Source: Viola odorata (taxonomy: Eukaryota; Streptophyta; Magnoliopsida; Malpighiales; Violaceae). Taken from it: DNA of 64,000 bases. The stretch covers positions 39,667,475-39,731,474 of the forward strand of contig OY829545.1 in the NCBI GenBank assembly GCA_963691705.1, written 5' to 3'. Shown here piece by piece: positions 9,646 to 21,760 of the stretch. The position numbers and the translations under genes were made by a program. The notes under the pieces were generated by a model. The model was not told the DNA's origin, ran no database searches, and saw only the letters and a list, made by a program, of their open reading frames with translations. How positions within the stretch are numbered: the stretch's first letter is position 1; each line of letters begins with the position of its first letter.

Positions 9646-10955
9646 TGATTATGAAGTGAATGATCACTTGCTTAGTTACCTTAACGGAGTTGTCGTCATT
9701 AAACCAATTGAGCATGTAGGGTTTAGGATGTTTTGTTGTTTGTAAACCCAAGGAATGGACCAGCAGCGCACTAGCTACATCGATGCAACTCCCATTGTCA
9801 ACCAGAATTGAGATCACCATGTCATTAGCCATACCGCGGGTGAGAAATAGATTGACTCTTTGATCATGTATCTTGTCATCTATTTTAGCAACCATGGTTA
9901 AGCTACGCCTAAATACTAAGCATTGAGGGATTTCCACACAAGTGTAATCCCCAACATCCTCCTCCGAATCAGTATCAAACGCGGTGGCTATTTTTGGTGT
10001 AACTTCGGCCTCATCATCATCACTAACTACCTCTCCACTGTCCCGCAAGAGCATTATCCTACTGTTAGGGCATTCAACCCTCATATGGTATTTCCCGCCA
10101 CATTTAAAGCACTCAATATTCCTATGTGGAGTCCTAGAATTAGGGTTGGTGTTTGGTTTAGAGGCAAAGGCGGGTTGTTTAGTGTCTAGGGTATTTTTGG
10201 GCGAAGGAGATCTTGAATTCCAAGAAGCTTTAGAAGTAGACAAGGCATTGAAAGGAGGTCTCGGTTTAGCACTTACTTGCTTCTCAATCTTTAATGCTAA
10301 TTGAAACATGTCTTCCATGTTGTCATAACAGTGGAAGTCAAGCTGATATGAGATGTCCTTGTGTAGGCCTGCCATAAATCGTGCCATAGTTGCTTCCGCA
10401 CTTTCATTCGTGCGAGCCCTCATCAAACAAGTCAGCATCTCGTGATAGTAATCACTCACGCTATGGGCGGCTTGATACAAACGCTGGAGGCGCTGGTGCA
10501 ATTCACGGATTTAGTGTGGAGGCACAAACCAACGCCTCATCGCAACTCTCAATTCTTCCCAAGTCACAATAGGCGATCTGCCTTCGACTCTTTGTGTCTC
10601 ACAAAGGTGATCCCACTATAGTATGGCTAAACCCGTGAACTCGACAATAGCTAACTTCACTTTCTTTGTCTCGGAATAATTGTAACATGCGAACAGCCGA
10701 GTCACCTTATTTTCCCACTCGTGGAAAGCATTCGGATCATCCTTACCGTCGAAGGTAGGAATGGACACCTTGATACTCGAGAGGTTGGTATCCACTCTCT
10801 CTTCATTGTTCTGATTACCTCGCTGCTCATATAACTCATCATGATCAAACCGACGGGCATTGTTAGCAAGCTCATAGTGAGGAGGATGAGGAGGTCTAGG
10901 TATGTCGTGACGTGGTGGGATGTAAGCATTGGCTCGGTGTAGAGGGAAGGCTAGG
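9623..10955 (-). pseudogene. D gag core, zinc knuckle and aspartic protease
   Basis: One frame runs from 10955 to about 9640 with two in-frame stops, near 10616 (a tryptophan codon position) and near 10510. It shows the gag core (YYHEMLTCLMRA, MAGLHKDISYQLDF), an intact CX2CX4HX4C knuckle (CFKCGGKYHMRVEC near 10120) and a protease with ILVDNGSCIDVASALLVHSL near 9810. It shifts frame near 9640. The gag start lies on the far side of C, at 40389. Only a few changes separate it from an open frame. Confidence 0.82.
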
Positions 10956-11766
10956 TGATACGATCCCAAGATGTATCACGCGACTACATGGACAAAAGCC
11001 TCAAGACATGATGGAGCAGATAGAGTCCGATCAGGGGTCACAAAGGCTTGATGAAAATCTCTATGTGTTATGTTTATTATGTCCAAATTTTAGGACGTTT
11101 GGACAAGCAGATCATCCAAAACATCAAGCCAACATTTTCGTTGACAGTGGTCCTACGCCGACAAGGACTCCAAGACGCATCAGGAAAATTCGTCCGAACC
11201 TAGACAGCGATGTAGATGTCCGAATCATGCGATTGAATACGTTTTGGAAACGTCAGGATGTTAGCTTTCTTTTGGAACACGTTTTAGCCCATTTGGCCCA
11301 GTGGTTTGAAAGTTATTCAAATCGACATTATGGTGCGCATTGTGTACGCGAGACAACATATGACTTGAGGTTTTGGACCAAACCTTGGGCCGATGATGGA
11401 GAACTCAACATGGGCTGCTGGAATGCAGTTAAATATATTTATATTTACTTTAATCAGTTAATTAGTTAATTAGTTAATCAGTTAATTGATTAATTCGTTA
11501 ATTAAGTCAATTTCCTTAATTAGAACTCCTACTTCTATTCCTATTAGGGTTTGCTTGTAAACTCTTTATAAAGAGTCATTTAGCTCCATTATTGAGTTGG
11601 CTCTTATTTTGATAAAATTGAGACTTCTCTCTTCAAATCTCTACCCATTGTTCATCAATTGAACCTTATTCCTCCTCAAGTTCGCAATACTCAAGTCGTC
11701 AAACAAGTAAAACCAAAATTGCATCCTACTAGTTGTCTGCCCTAGGTTGATATCCACAAGGGATAT
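10956..11766 (+). repeat. C 5' LTR, left part
   Basis: It begins TGATACGATCC, like the complete 3' LTR at 38782. It contains an open frame without stops up to about 11469 that continues the C-terminal coding of the element. An ACTCTTTATAAAGAGT palindrome near 11560-11575 includes a TATA box. A TTAATTAG-rich tract at about 11453-11507 makes this LTR about 40 bp longer than its partner. It stops at 11766, where A3 inserted. Confidence 0.85.
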
Positions 11767-12479
11767 TGATAACATTCGACCCTCCGTTGAATGGATTGAG
11801 GCCGAATAGTGGAGCCTCTTCGGATCTAGTCTTCTTTGAGAGGAAGGTGACCTCGGCTTTGATGACGATGAACACGTTTAGATGGATGAGTGCGAGATAT
11901 TTGGATGTTAGGGAGTGTTTAAGTGCAGCGGCAATAGATGGATGAAATGGAAAAGGATTTATGGAAAATAATTAGATTAACTTGCATTCAAATGACTACA
12001 AGGTTCTCTTAATCGTGCTCACCCTTACTTGATCAACAATGATCAAAACGATGAGATTCACAAGAGGAAACAAAACCGGATTTAAGATCCCTAAGGCTAA
12101 AGCCAACTACTTGGTCTTGAAAGGGAGATATACTCACAATTAAATTCAAAGACAAGCTATAAAAGAGGCTATCTCCTTCTATTTATAGCTTGGGCATTAT
12201 TACATGGAAAACCCTAAAATACCCTACACTTAGACTAAGGTGCGGGCTTGGGAAGATGGGCCTTGAGGAACTCTTGAAGGCTGCCGCTAGGGTGTGGGCT
12301 AAGGCGCGGATGGCTGACGCATGGGCCAAGGCGTGTGCGGGCTTGTGCACGGACTCACGCGGACATCCTCATAGGCTGCTAGGGTTTGGCGCGGTCCCGG
12401 GCGTGTCTCCTCATGGGTTGCTCGGCCATCCCGTTAGGCTTTGGTGCGGATACGAGGCATGACCCTTGAGCTCGTATCA
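11767..12479 (-). repeat. A3 3' LTR (713 bp)
   Basis: In plus-strand reading it runs from TGATAACATT to GCTCGTATCA. It contains the same inverted TATA pair as the other A LTRs (CAAGCTATAAA near 12154, TTTATAGCTTG near 12181). The polypurine tract of A3 lies directly to its right (12480-12493, on the minus strand). Confidence 0.92.
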
Positions 12480-13090
12480 TCTCCTCCCTCTTGAAGGCGA
12501 TTCGTCCTCGAATTTGTGCGCTCCATCCCTTCATGATTATCTTCTAAAGTACCTGCAAAAGAGACACTAGGATCAGCGCTATGGTCATCCAAAGGGGGGT
12601 CAACACAAGGTGAAATTACAAGAGGGGAAAGCAAGGCGGCCGCGGGTGGGACAATGGAAGCGGTAGTCTTCCATGGTGGGAGCGAGTCCCGGTGAGGACC
12701 ATCTCCTAAAGCACCTACAAAAGAGAGATTAGGAGCAGCACTATGGTCATCAAATGGGGGAGAATCGCAAGGTGCACTCAAAAGATGGGAAGGAAAGGGG
12801 TCCGGTGGTGGGGAAATGGAAAACGTGGACTCCCTCGGGTGGAATGATGCACCTTGGCTGATGCGAATGGCTTGAGGACGCCATGGTAGCCTCTTCGGAC
12901 CTATCAAAAGAGAAGACATCATGCTAGAGGAAGAGGTGTTAGGGTAAGTGAAATCAATAAACGAGTCAGCATAAGGTGAAATCAAAAGAGGTGAAGGGAA
13001 AGAGGCTTTGTGTGGGAGAGTGGAGGCGGTAAGCTTCCCAAGAGGGGGCAAGTGTCCTTGGCTGTTTCGGGGTGCTTGAAAATGCCTTGG
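12480..13090 (-). pseudogene. A3 C-terminal repeat region
   Basis: On the minus strand it carries the same blocks as A1: FIDFTYPNTSSSSMMSSLLI, PKRLPWRP, SFVGALGD, WKTTASI, SFAGTLEDNH, then NSRTNRLQEGGDDT across the polypurine tract. Reading continues a short way into the LTR. The frame is open for about 200 codons, unlike the gag of this copy. No known domain is recognised. Confidence 0.7.
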
Positions 13091-14145
13091 CAGCTACTTG
13101 GGCCCTAGCAAAATAGATGAAACCAGCCTAGAATAAAAGGCGTTAGTGTGAGTAAAGTGAAGGAAAGGGTCCTTAACCTCGGCCAAGTGGCACGGGTTAG
13201 GGATTCTAGTTGCCTTTCTCACCGCATTCCTCATGGCACATAAGACTACTTTTCTCTTTGTCCCCGGCTCACCATGTTTACTCTTTAACTTTCCCCTTGC
13301 TGAAATTTCTTCACTCGGCGCATGCTCACTCTTTTCATGCGCGTTCTTTTCCTCACTCACCACACTCACATTCTTCACTCCACTTGGCACATGCTCAGTT
13401 TTTTCATGGCTGTTTTTATCCTCACACACACTCCTTACTTTCTTCTCTGCACACCACTCACTCAGAGGATCCAAAATAGTGGGTAGAGTAATGGCAGCCC
13501 ATGCCTTGGCCAACTTGGCTTGGTCAGCACGGACTTGCGAGGGAGGCAAAGGGGGAATAAGGAACTTGTTGTCCCGGTGTGTCAACTTATATGTGTTGAG
13601 AAAACCATCGTGGACAACCCGCCTATCAAATTGCCACGGGCGCCCTAGAAGGAGGTGGCTGGAGTTCATGGGTGCAACATCACAAACGCGCTCGTCCGCA
13701 TAAGTGCCAATAGAGAAAGGAACGGAAACTTACCTAGACACACTGATGGCGCTGCCATCATTCAACCAACTTAGGTCGTAGGGATTGGGGTGGGCAATTG
13801 TGGGCAGGCCCAAGGAGTGGACATGGAGCTCACTAGCCACATCCGCACAACTTTCGTTGTTCACTAGAATAGAAATCACTAAACCGTTTGCTAGGTCGTG
13901 GGTAAGAAAGAGATTGTCCCGTTGGTCAAGGGCAGCCGATTGGGGTTTGGCATGGATGGCTAAGGTACGATGAACCACTAAACACTTGGGTACATCCACA
14001 CGAGCTTACCCATCCTCATCTTCGTCCTCCTCAATCACTTTCCTAGACGGAATCAACCCTTGGCTATCCTCCTCATCCTCATCGTCACTTAGAATCTCCC
14101 CGTTGTCCCGTATGATCATTACCCTCCTATTAGGGCATTCAACCC
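13091..14145 (-). pseudogene. A3 protease and HEK-motif linker
   Basis: The protease reads ISILVNNESCADVASELHVH near 13830; the active-site DNG is changed to NNE, so it is inactive. A frame change separates this from HLLLGRPWQFDRRVVHDG near 13640. The linker has SHEKTEHVPSG near 13415 and AHEKSEHAPSE near 13340, clear copies of the HEK motif. An acidic stretch precedes the protease. Confidence 0.75.
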
Positions 14146-14995
14146 TCATGTGGCCTTTCCTGCCACATCCGCACGCATCAAACAAGTGAGCATTTCGTGG
14201 TAGAAGTCACTTACACCGTGGTATCTTCGTGTCAACCTTTGAAGCTTTTGGTGGAGGTCACGTAGATAGTAGGAAGGGATAAACCGAAGCCTTATCTCAT
14301 ATTTCAACTCCTCCCAACTGTCTACTGAGGGCAGCCTCTCGCGTTGCCTAGCGACTACAAGCTGATCCCACCAATGGATGGCCATATCCATGAACTTAAT
14401 GATGGCAAGACGCACCTTCTTGTGCTCTGAGTAATTATAGCAGTCGAATACTCTCTCCACCTTACTCTCCCAATCAAAGTAGGTGTCGAGGTAATCCTTC
14501 CCTTCAAAGGCGGGAATGGTCATCGTAATGCTCGAGAGGTTGCTGTCCACTCTCTCCTCTTGTGGCCTACGGCCACCTTGCTCATGACCCTCCTCATACT
14601 CAAAACGTCTTGCCCCGTGGGCATGCTCGTAGGGTGGGGGACGGCGTGGCTGCTGGTGTGGTCTATCGCGGAGGGCTAAATAGAGTTGGGGGGGGGGGGG
14701 AGGGGAGGGACATAGGCATTAGGGACATGGTGTGGCTGTCTAGGGTTTAGGCGAGAGCCGGGGTGTTGGAAAGGGGGAAAAGAGCGGCTACGACCTTGAG
14801 GGTGGCCTATGGGAGGGCTTTGGCGAGGGCACCTAATCAGCTGCTCCTCCTCATCGCTATGGTCCGAAAGAGCCATCACACCCTCCGCATTGTCAAAGAT
14901 GGGGGGTTCGGTGTACAAGTTTGCATTGCACGGGTCATTTGGGCCGGTTCTTTGGTGGTAATGTGTGGCTGGTTGAGTAGATTGGGGTGGGGGTG
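14146..14995 (-). pseudogene. A3 gag core with internal deletion
   Basis: The minus strand shows FDNAEGVMALSDHSDEEEQL near 14880, a separate frame with NLSSITMTIPAFEGKDYLD near 14530, and the gag core HWWDQLV ... YHEMLTCLMRAD down to about 14180. At about 14165 the gag core jumps straight into the second half of the zinc knuckle, deleting about 345 bp relative to A1. The joined bases share ATGTGG, suggesting microhomology repair. A run of about 13 G lies near 14685-14698. A2 sits at the right edge. Confidence 0.78.
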
Positions 14996-15699
14996 TGATA
15001 CGAGCTCGTGGACCCTGCCTCGTATCTGCGCCAAGGACTCACGGGATGGCCGAGCGACCCATGAGGAGACACGCCCGGGGCCGCGCAAAACCGTAGCATC
15101 CCATGAGGATGTCCGTGCGCATGCCCGCGTGCGCCTTGGCCCATGCGCTAGCTATCCGTGCCTTAGCCCACACCCCAGCGGCAGCCTTTAAGAGCTCTTC
15201 AAGGCCCATCATCCCAAGCTCGCACCTTAGTCTAAATGTAGGGTATTTTAGGACTTTCCATGTAATAATGCCCAAGCTATAAATAGAAGGAGATAGCCTC
15301 TTTTATAGCTTGTCTTTGATTTTAATTGTGAGTTCATCTCCATATCAAGACCAAGTAGTTGGCTTAAGCCTTAGGGATCTTAAATACGGTTTTCTCTTCA
15401 AACAACTAACACCTTTCGGCTTGATCATGTTGATCAATTAAGGGAAGGTTTCGGTTGTTGATCCTTGTAAACGTTTGATTGCAAGTTATCTAATTGTTTT
15501 CCATAAATCCTTTTCCATTTCCTTCCATCTATTGCCGCTGCCTTTAAATGTCCCTAACATCCAAAATATCCCCCATTCATCCATCAAGAATGTGTTCTTC
15601 ATCATCAAGCTCAAGTTATCTTCCTCCTAAAGAAGAGTAGATCCGAAGAGGCTCCACTATTCGACCTCAATCCATTCAACAGAGGGTCGAATGTTATCA
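14996..15699 (+). repeat. A2 5' LTR (704 bp)
   Basis: It runs from TGATACGAGC to GTTATCA. It is followed at once by the primer binding site. Short frames on either strand inside it are LTR shadows, apart from the first 70-80 codons after TGATAC, which continue the frame of the element's C-terminal coding. Confidence 0.93.
15273..15312 (+). promoter_or_regulatory. LTR core promoter with inverted TATA boxes (A2)
   Basis: The arms CAAGCTATAAA (15273-15283) and TTTATAGCTTG (15302-15312) are perfect inverted repeats with an 18-base spacer. The sense arm continues TATAAATAG, and the antisense arm reads TATAAAAGA. The second LTR of A2 has the same arrangement near 30950. Confidence 0.78.
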
Positions 15700-17336
15700 A
15701 GTCGTAGCGGAGCTCCAAACGTCTTCTAGGTTGGTAACTCCCTTTCCTACGGCTGGATCCATCTTTCCAACCGTGTATTCTTCCATTTTTGGCTGAATTT
15801 TTCTTCTATTTTTCAGAACTGTTCCCCTACTCGGTTCAAACACATTTTCCTTGAGTTTCCACGGTTCAAACACCTTCATTTTCATTTTCTTTGGTTTAAA
15901 CATTGTTTTCTACCATAGGAATCAATCTTAGCTCATTTGAAAATTTAGGTGTTCTTGAGAAATTTTTGTCTTTTAGTGTCTTGATCTTGGCAAAACCAAA
16001 ATTGCTAAATATTCTTGTGTTTGTGTGCATCAAAGTGGTGTTTATTTCATCTTCTTGAAGTGCAATTGCTGCTGAATTTTTTGGAGCCTCCTATGGTGGC
16101 CATGAGAGCCATGTGGACTAGTTTGTATTCTTGCTAAGTGCCGAAATTGCTTGTCCAACCCTAGCCGGCCACATCACCTTGATTGTGAGCCTAGTATTTG
16201 CTTCATTTGTAGCCAAGTATTTTCAGCTTGTCCCTCAACCTAGGCCGGCCCTTAAAATAGCATCCTTACACTTGTGTGCTTGTCATACACCTCCACCTCA
16301 CATTCCACTTCACTTGCTTGGTCATCCACACAATTCGTGACACATCATCTTCACTTGCCACATCACATTTTTGGCTCGTAGTGAAAATTTTCAAAAGCCT
16401 AAACTACTTGTCTTTCACTTCATTTTCTTTTAAAAACAAATACTTGTCATTAAAGTGAGTCTTCTTCACCCTTTGCAATCAAAAATAGAATTTAAAAGAA
16501 GGGAACTAAAACATTTGATAAAAAAAAAAAAAAAAAGAGAAAAGAAAAGAAAAAGTGATCAAGTTCCCCCTCTTCTCAAAAAAAGAAGAAGAGAGAAGTT
16601 AAGCAAAGGTGCCACAAGCAAGAAGCTACTTGTATTTGCACATTGAAGTGAATTACATTGGTTTTGAAGTGTCCTTGTGGACGAACCCTAGTTTTGAATT
16701 GATTTGGTCCTTTTCCATTCGGATTTTCTCTTCCTAGTTTTTCACTACCTTCGCATTTTTCCCTTTTGAGAGGGTATTTTCCCTCAAAAAAGTCTGAAAT
16801 TTGGATAGCGTAAACTTCTTTCTGAGTATAACATTTCTTCTGTTGAAGACTTCTTCTAATTCTGTCGCATTCATATACTTATCTCCAATTCAATTTCAGT
16901 GCGCAGTTTTCACTCAAAAATTCAGTTTTGAGTTGTTCATCTCCATTTCTGAAAATATTGTCGTTCGTTGTTCCTTGCCTCTTGAGTGGTATTTTTGAGC
17001 TAGCCTTTTCTTAAGTGTCTTGAGTTTTCCTCCTTGTTTCCAACACTAATTCTACTCAAGGTCATTGAAATTCAACGCATCATTCCCTTGAATTTCTCTT
17101 CGGCCTTCTCTACCTTTCTTTCTACACCGGTTTTCCTTGCTTTCCTTGTGCTGTCTTGTGTCTTAGAGTTTGTGCTAAGCTAAATTACTTGACTTTGCTT
17201 GGAGATATGAGTGGATGAGTTAGAGAGCGCATTAGAGTGTCGTGTGAAACACGAGAGCCCAAACACGCGAGGGAGGGACTAACCCCCTATTTATTTTGTG
17301 AATTGCGTTTGTTTCTTTTTGTAGGTACACTTACTA
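15700..17336 (+). other. A2 primer binding site and leader
   Basis: CGTAGCGGAGCTCC at about 15703-15716 is the primer binding site; A3 and D read TGGTAGC at the same place. It resembles the complement of the initiator methionine tRNA end (TGGTATCAGAGC) with differences at three central bases. The leader is A/G-rich near 16515-16600 and has an acceptor-like TTTTTGTAG shortly before the gag ATG. No gene is supported here. Confidence 0.78.
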
Positions 17337-18760
17337 ATGTCTACTGATCTCACGAATCGAGAGGAGGGCTTCGATGACTCCTCTACCCTTAATCTAGCCA
17401 TGGCCACCCTCACGGTGCAAATGGCTGCCTTGCAACGCATTTGCGAGGAGCAAAAGAGCACCAACAAGGCTATCTTGGCCGCCATCGCTACTTTGACCCC
17501 TAAAACAGTCTCACCCCCACCTTATCAAGTCGCACCCCCCACCTCCGCCTCCACCCCCACCCCAACCTACTCAACCAGCCACACATTACCACCAAAGAAC
17601 CGACCCAAATGACCCGTGCAATGCAAACTTGTACACCGAATCCCCCATCTTTGACAATGCGGAGGGTGTGATGGCTCTTTCGGACCATAGCGATGAGGAG
17701 GAGCAGCTGATTAGGTGCCCTCGCCAAAGCCCTCCCATAGGCCACCCTCAAGGCAGTAGCCGCTCTTTTCCCCCTTTCCAGCACCCCGACTCTCGCCTAA
17801 ACCCTAGACAGCCACATCATGTCCCTCACGCCATCACCAACCCCATTGACATACCCCTACACCAAGCTAATGCCTATGTCCCTCCCCCCCCCGACCCCAA
17901 CTCCCTTTAGCCCTCCGAGATAGATCACACCAGCAGTCGCACCATCCCCCACCCTACGAGCACACCCACTGGTAAGACGTTTTGAGTATGAGGAGGGTCA
18001 TGAGCACGGTGGCCGTAGGCCACAAGAGGAGAGAGTGGACAGCAACCTCTCGAGCATTAGGATGACCATTCCCGCCTTTGAAGGGAGGGATGACCCCGAC
18101 ACCTACTTTGATTGGGAGAGTAAGGTGGAGAGAGTATTCGGCTGCTATAATTACTTCGAGCACAAGAAGGTGCGTCTTGCCATCGTTGAGTTCACGGATA
18201 TGGCCATCCATTGGTGGGATCGGCTTGTAGTCACTAGGCAACGCGAGAGGCTGCCCTCGGTAGACACTTGGGAGGAGTTAAAATATGAGATGAGGCTTCG
18301 GTTTGTCCCTTCCTACTATCTACGTGACCTCCACCAAAAGCTTCAAAGGTTGACACAAGGATACCGCAGTGTAAGTGACTTCTACCACGAAATGCTCACT
18401 TGTTTGATGCGTGCGGATGTGCACGAGAGTGATGAGACCACTATGGCTTAGTTTATGGGTGGGTTGCGCAAGGAAATTGCGTATCAGCTAGATTTCCAGG
18501 CCTATGACTCCTTGGAGGACATGCTCCACCTTGCATTAAAAATTGAGCAACAAGTAAGTGCTAAACCCAAAACCCCTTTCACTCCATCCCCATATTACAA
18601 GGCCACTTGGAACCCCACTTCAGCCCCCCCAAAAAGTAACCAAGACTCCATACTACCTCCCAAGCTAAACACTTACCCAAACAGCACCCATTCCACCGCA
18701 TTGGTTGCCAAAAACACTCCAAACACCGACACCACCCCTAGAACCCCGTCAAGGAACATC
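17337..18760 (+). pseudogene. A2 gag, with frameshifts and a stop
   Basis: ATG at 17337 starts MSTDLTNREEGFDDSSTLN. A frame change near 17600 leads to FDNAEGVMALSDHSDEEEQL, and another near 17900-18030 leads to NLSSIRMTIPAFEGRDDPD. The gag core has HWWDRLV, TWEELKYEMRLRF and YHEMLTCLMRAD, then a TAG at 18449-18451, followed in the same frame by MGGLRKEIAYQLDF. The remainder is a proline- and lysine-rich spacer before the knuckle. Confidence 0.85.
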
Positions 18761-19843
18761 ACATGTTTTAAATGTGGCGGGAAAGGCCACATGAGGGCGG
18801 AATTCCCTAATAGGAGGGTAATGATCATACGGGACAGCGGGGAGATTGTAAGTGATGATGAGGACGAGGAGGATAGCCAAGGGTTGATTCTGGCTAGGAA
18901 GGTGATTGAGGAGGAAGAAGATGAGGAGGGATACGCTCGTGTATAGGTACCCAAGTGTTTAGTTGTTCGCCATACCTTAGCCATACATGCCAAAACCCAA
19001 GCGGCTGCCCTTGAGCAATGACACAATCTCTTTCTTACCCGCGGCTTAGCACACGGTTTAGTGATTTCTATCTTGGTGGACAATGGAAGTTGTGCGGATG
19101 TGGCTAGTGAGCGCCTTGTCCACTCCTTGGGGCTACCCACAATTTCCCACCCTCATCCCTATGACTTAAATTGGTTGAATGATGGCAGCGCTATCAAGGT
19201 ATCACGGCAAGTCTCCATTGCTTTCTCTATCGGCACTTATGAGGACGAGCGCATTTGTGATGTTGCACCCATGAACTCCAGCCACCTCCTTCTCGGGCGC
19301 CCGTGGCAATTTGATAGGCGGGCTATCCACGGTGGCTTCCTCAACACATACAAGTTGACACACCGGGACAACAAGTTCCTCATTCCTCCTTTACCCCCAG
19401 CGTAAGTCCTTGCTGACCAAGCCAAGTTGGCCAAGGCATGGGCTGCCATTACTCTACCTATTGTTTTGGATCCTTTGAGTGAGTGGTGTGGAGAGAAGAA
19501 AGTAAGGAGTGTGTGTGACGATCAAAACAGCCATGAAAAAAATGAGCATGTCCTGAGTGGAGTGAAGAATGTGAGTGTGGTGAGTGAGGAAAAGAACGCG
19601 TATGAAAAAAGTGAGCATGCGCCGTGTGAAGAAATTTCAGCAAGGGGAAAGCTTACGAGTGAACATGGTGAGCAGGGGGGTAAGCAAAAATCGTCTTATG
19701 TGCAATGAAGGAGGCGGTGAGAAGGGTAACTATAGTCCCTAACCCGTGCCATTTGGCCGAGGTTAAGGACCCTTTCCTTCCATCTACTCTCATTAACTCC
19801 TTTTACTCTAGGCTGGTTTCATCTATTTTGCTAGGTCACAAGC
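18761..19843 (+). pseudogene. A2 zinc knuckle, protease and HEK linker (left of T)
   Basis: The knuckle reads CFKCGGKGHMRAEF, so the last cysteine has become phenylalanine. In the same frame as the gag core there are stops at 18944, 19019 and 19403. The protease has ILVDNGSCADVASERLVHSL near 19070, and HLLLGRPWQFDRR near 19285. The linker shows SHEKNEHV near 19530 and YEKSEHA near 19603. Reading breaks at 19843 in CACAAGC, where T inserted. Confidence 0.8.
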
Positions 19844-20266
19844 TGATAAGATTCAGACTTCTGGGGAAGCGGGGTAGAGATTATGGCCGTCTGAAGTCAC
19901 TGTAGCAGCAGACCATCGTACCTGCAAAGCGCCGGAGGGGGGACTCCGGCGTAGACACTCCGATGCTTAAGTTAGTATGGCTACGAAATTTGGCAGAGAT
20001 TTGAGTAGTAATTTTCCTCTTACCTTTGATCCAGAAATGAAGGGTATTTATAGGCAAAAGAAAGGATGTTACCCTAGGGGTGGGCGTTATCGAAGGAAGA
20101 TAACGCCCTAGATGACGTCATCATGTGTCAGCCGGATAAGATATCACCGATGGGCTATCGCCAGCGAGATGATATCGGGGTTTCCTGGGATAGGATGACG
20201 CCGTGTGGGTTCCCCCCCTCTGAGGTCGACCATCCCAGGATTCCTTGACCTAACGCGGGCAGTAGC
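19844..20266 (-). repeat. T 3' LTR (left copy), interrupted by B
   Basis: It matches 29665-29996 almost base for base until about 20205, then continues with sequence absent on the right. On the minus strand a TATA box (TATAAATA, near 20045-20052) lies in CCTATAAATACCC. A perfect 10-bp hairpin (20082-20108) stands about 30 bp upstream of it. Confidence 0.78.
20082..20108. promoter_or_regulatory. Perfect hairpin upstream of T's TATA box
   Basis: GGGCGTTATC (20082-20091) and GATAACGCCC (20099-20108) form a 10-bp stem with a 7-base loop. It is unchanged in the other LTR near 29902-29928. Its position in U3 suggests a dyad protein site, which is inference. Confidence 0.6.
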
Positions 20267-21760
20267 TGATACGATCCCCACCGGAGCCAACCCTAGTGAC
20301 GCACCCACAGGCGCAACCACACGCGCCAAGGCCCGAGCCTTGGAAGATGCAACCGCGAGCCTCCCATTGCCGCCCACGGGCCCGATCACTCGAGCCAGAG
20401 CCCGAGCCCTACAGACAAGACTCAGCAGCCTTATTCACATGGAACTGAAGGCAGAGACAGCCTCGGAGGAAGCCAGCCTGCCCGCGCCCCAGCCGCGCCT
20501 TGTGACCTTGATCCGTGCCGCGGATGGGCCACACTTGGCCACTTCGGACCTTTAGGTCCACCAGCGCCCTTTTCCTATTTTTGGCCAGGCCATGTTCATT
20601 TATAATATGAGAGAGGAGTCCAGGCCAAAAATCAGGAGAAACGCCCGAAGGATTTGGGACAGGCCCAAATCACAAGCCCGCATTGGACAGCGAAAGCCAC
20701 TGCCGAGCCTTTTGAAGATTGGAGCATATTTCCTCGCACAATATTCAGCCCAGCACTTCATCTATGTGTTAGGAAGTTTCCCCCCAAATTTCAGTGGGAA
20801 CGCTCAAGGGAATAAGGAAAACACCTTGTTTCCTTAAAATGTGATTCGGCGGACCCGCAAGCAAAGCCACTTGGGCCTTTTTGACCTAAACGGCCGCGCC
20901 TGCACTTCTATCCTATTTAGTAGACTTTATTTATGTTATTTTAGGGTTTCGGAACTTATTTGTAAGGGTGGCTTGTTGCCATTTTTGTTTAAGTAATTTT
21001 TTAGAAACTAAACTAGTTTCCATTTTTGGAATTAGGGTTTAGCGCCTCTTTAAAAAGGAGCCGCCTATGATATTTTAGAGCAGACTTGATTGTTAAAATT
21101 TGAAAGCAGATTGCTTTGGATCTTTATCCACTTGTTCTTGATGAACCTTGCCACTAATTGAGTTTCGTGCATTCGATTAGCTTGTCAAGTAAAACTTGAA
21201 AGCACCTTTCATTGAGTCATCCGTTCTTTGGATTGCCAAGCATTGCGATTTGGAGATTCAAAGGTTTGACACAAGATCCTCAAGGGATTCTGCGTGGAGT
21301 GCCAAGCATTGCGACTTAGAGATTCACGTGTCTTCTTCGAGTTATTTTCCGCATTGAAAGCCACGTCGTCGGACAACGATCTAAGGAGAGCGTTCTAGCC
21401 ACTAAGGAACGCATCAGTTGGTAGTAGAGCTCAGCTGTCCGTACTTGGTAAATCTATCCCTTTAATTATTGCGTTTTCTTTGTTAGAATTGGTATTCCTT
21501 CGTTCTCTTCTACACCAATTCTCTCATGTGCTGTGTGTTAGTTGTCTTGTGTCAATTTGTGTCTTGTGTGTGCGATTAGTGTGCAAATCATATCAACGAT
21601 TTGTAGGCCTTTACTGTCGTAAAAAAAAAACAAAAAAAAAACCCGTCAACAGTGTCCAAGGAAGAACTTCGACAAACGAACATGCTTCTGGAGCTGAACT
21701 CGTCTTTTTGCATTCAAGAATTTGCCTTGTACAAGCTTACAGAGAAGTGCACTATAAGTA
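20267..21760 (+). mobile_element. Element B fragment: one LTR, primer binding site and leader
   Basis: The LTR runs from TGATACGATCC (20267) to ACGCATCA (21416), 1150 bp. TTGGTAGTAGAGCTCAG follows as primer binding site, so it is in plus orientation. A TATA-like CTTTAAAAAGG lies near 21047. The leader with A-rich runs near 21630-21650 continues to about 21760 and then meets T's antisense coding. No second LTR is seen, so B is a truncated copy within T. The five bases before it are GTAGC. Confidence 0.75.

Noticed and set aside
10951..10955. Exact target duplication for C
   Set aside because: CTAGG against CTATG differs at one base; reported only as a near match.
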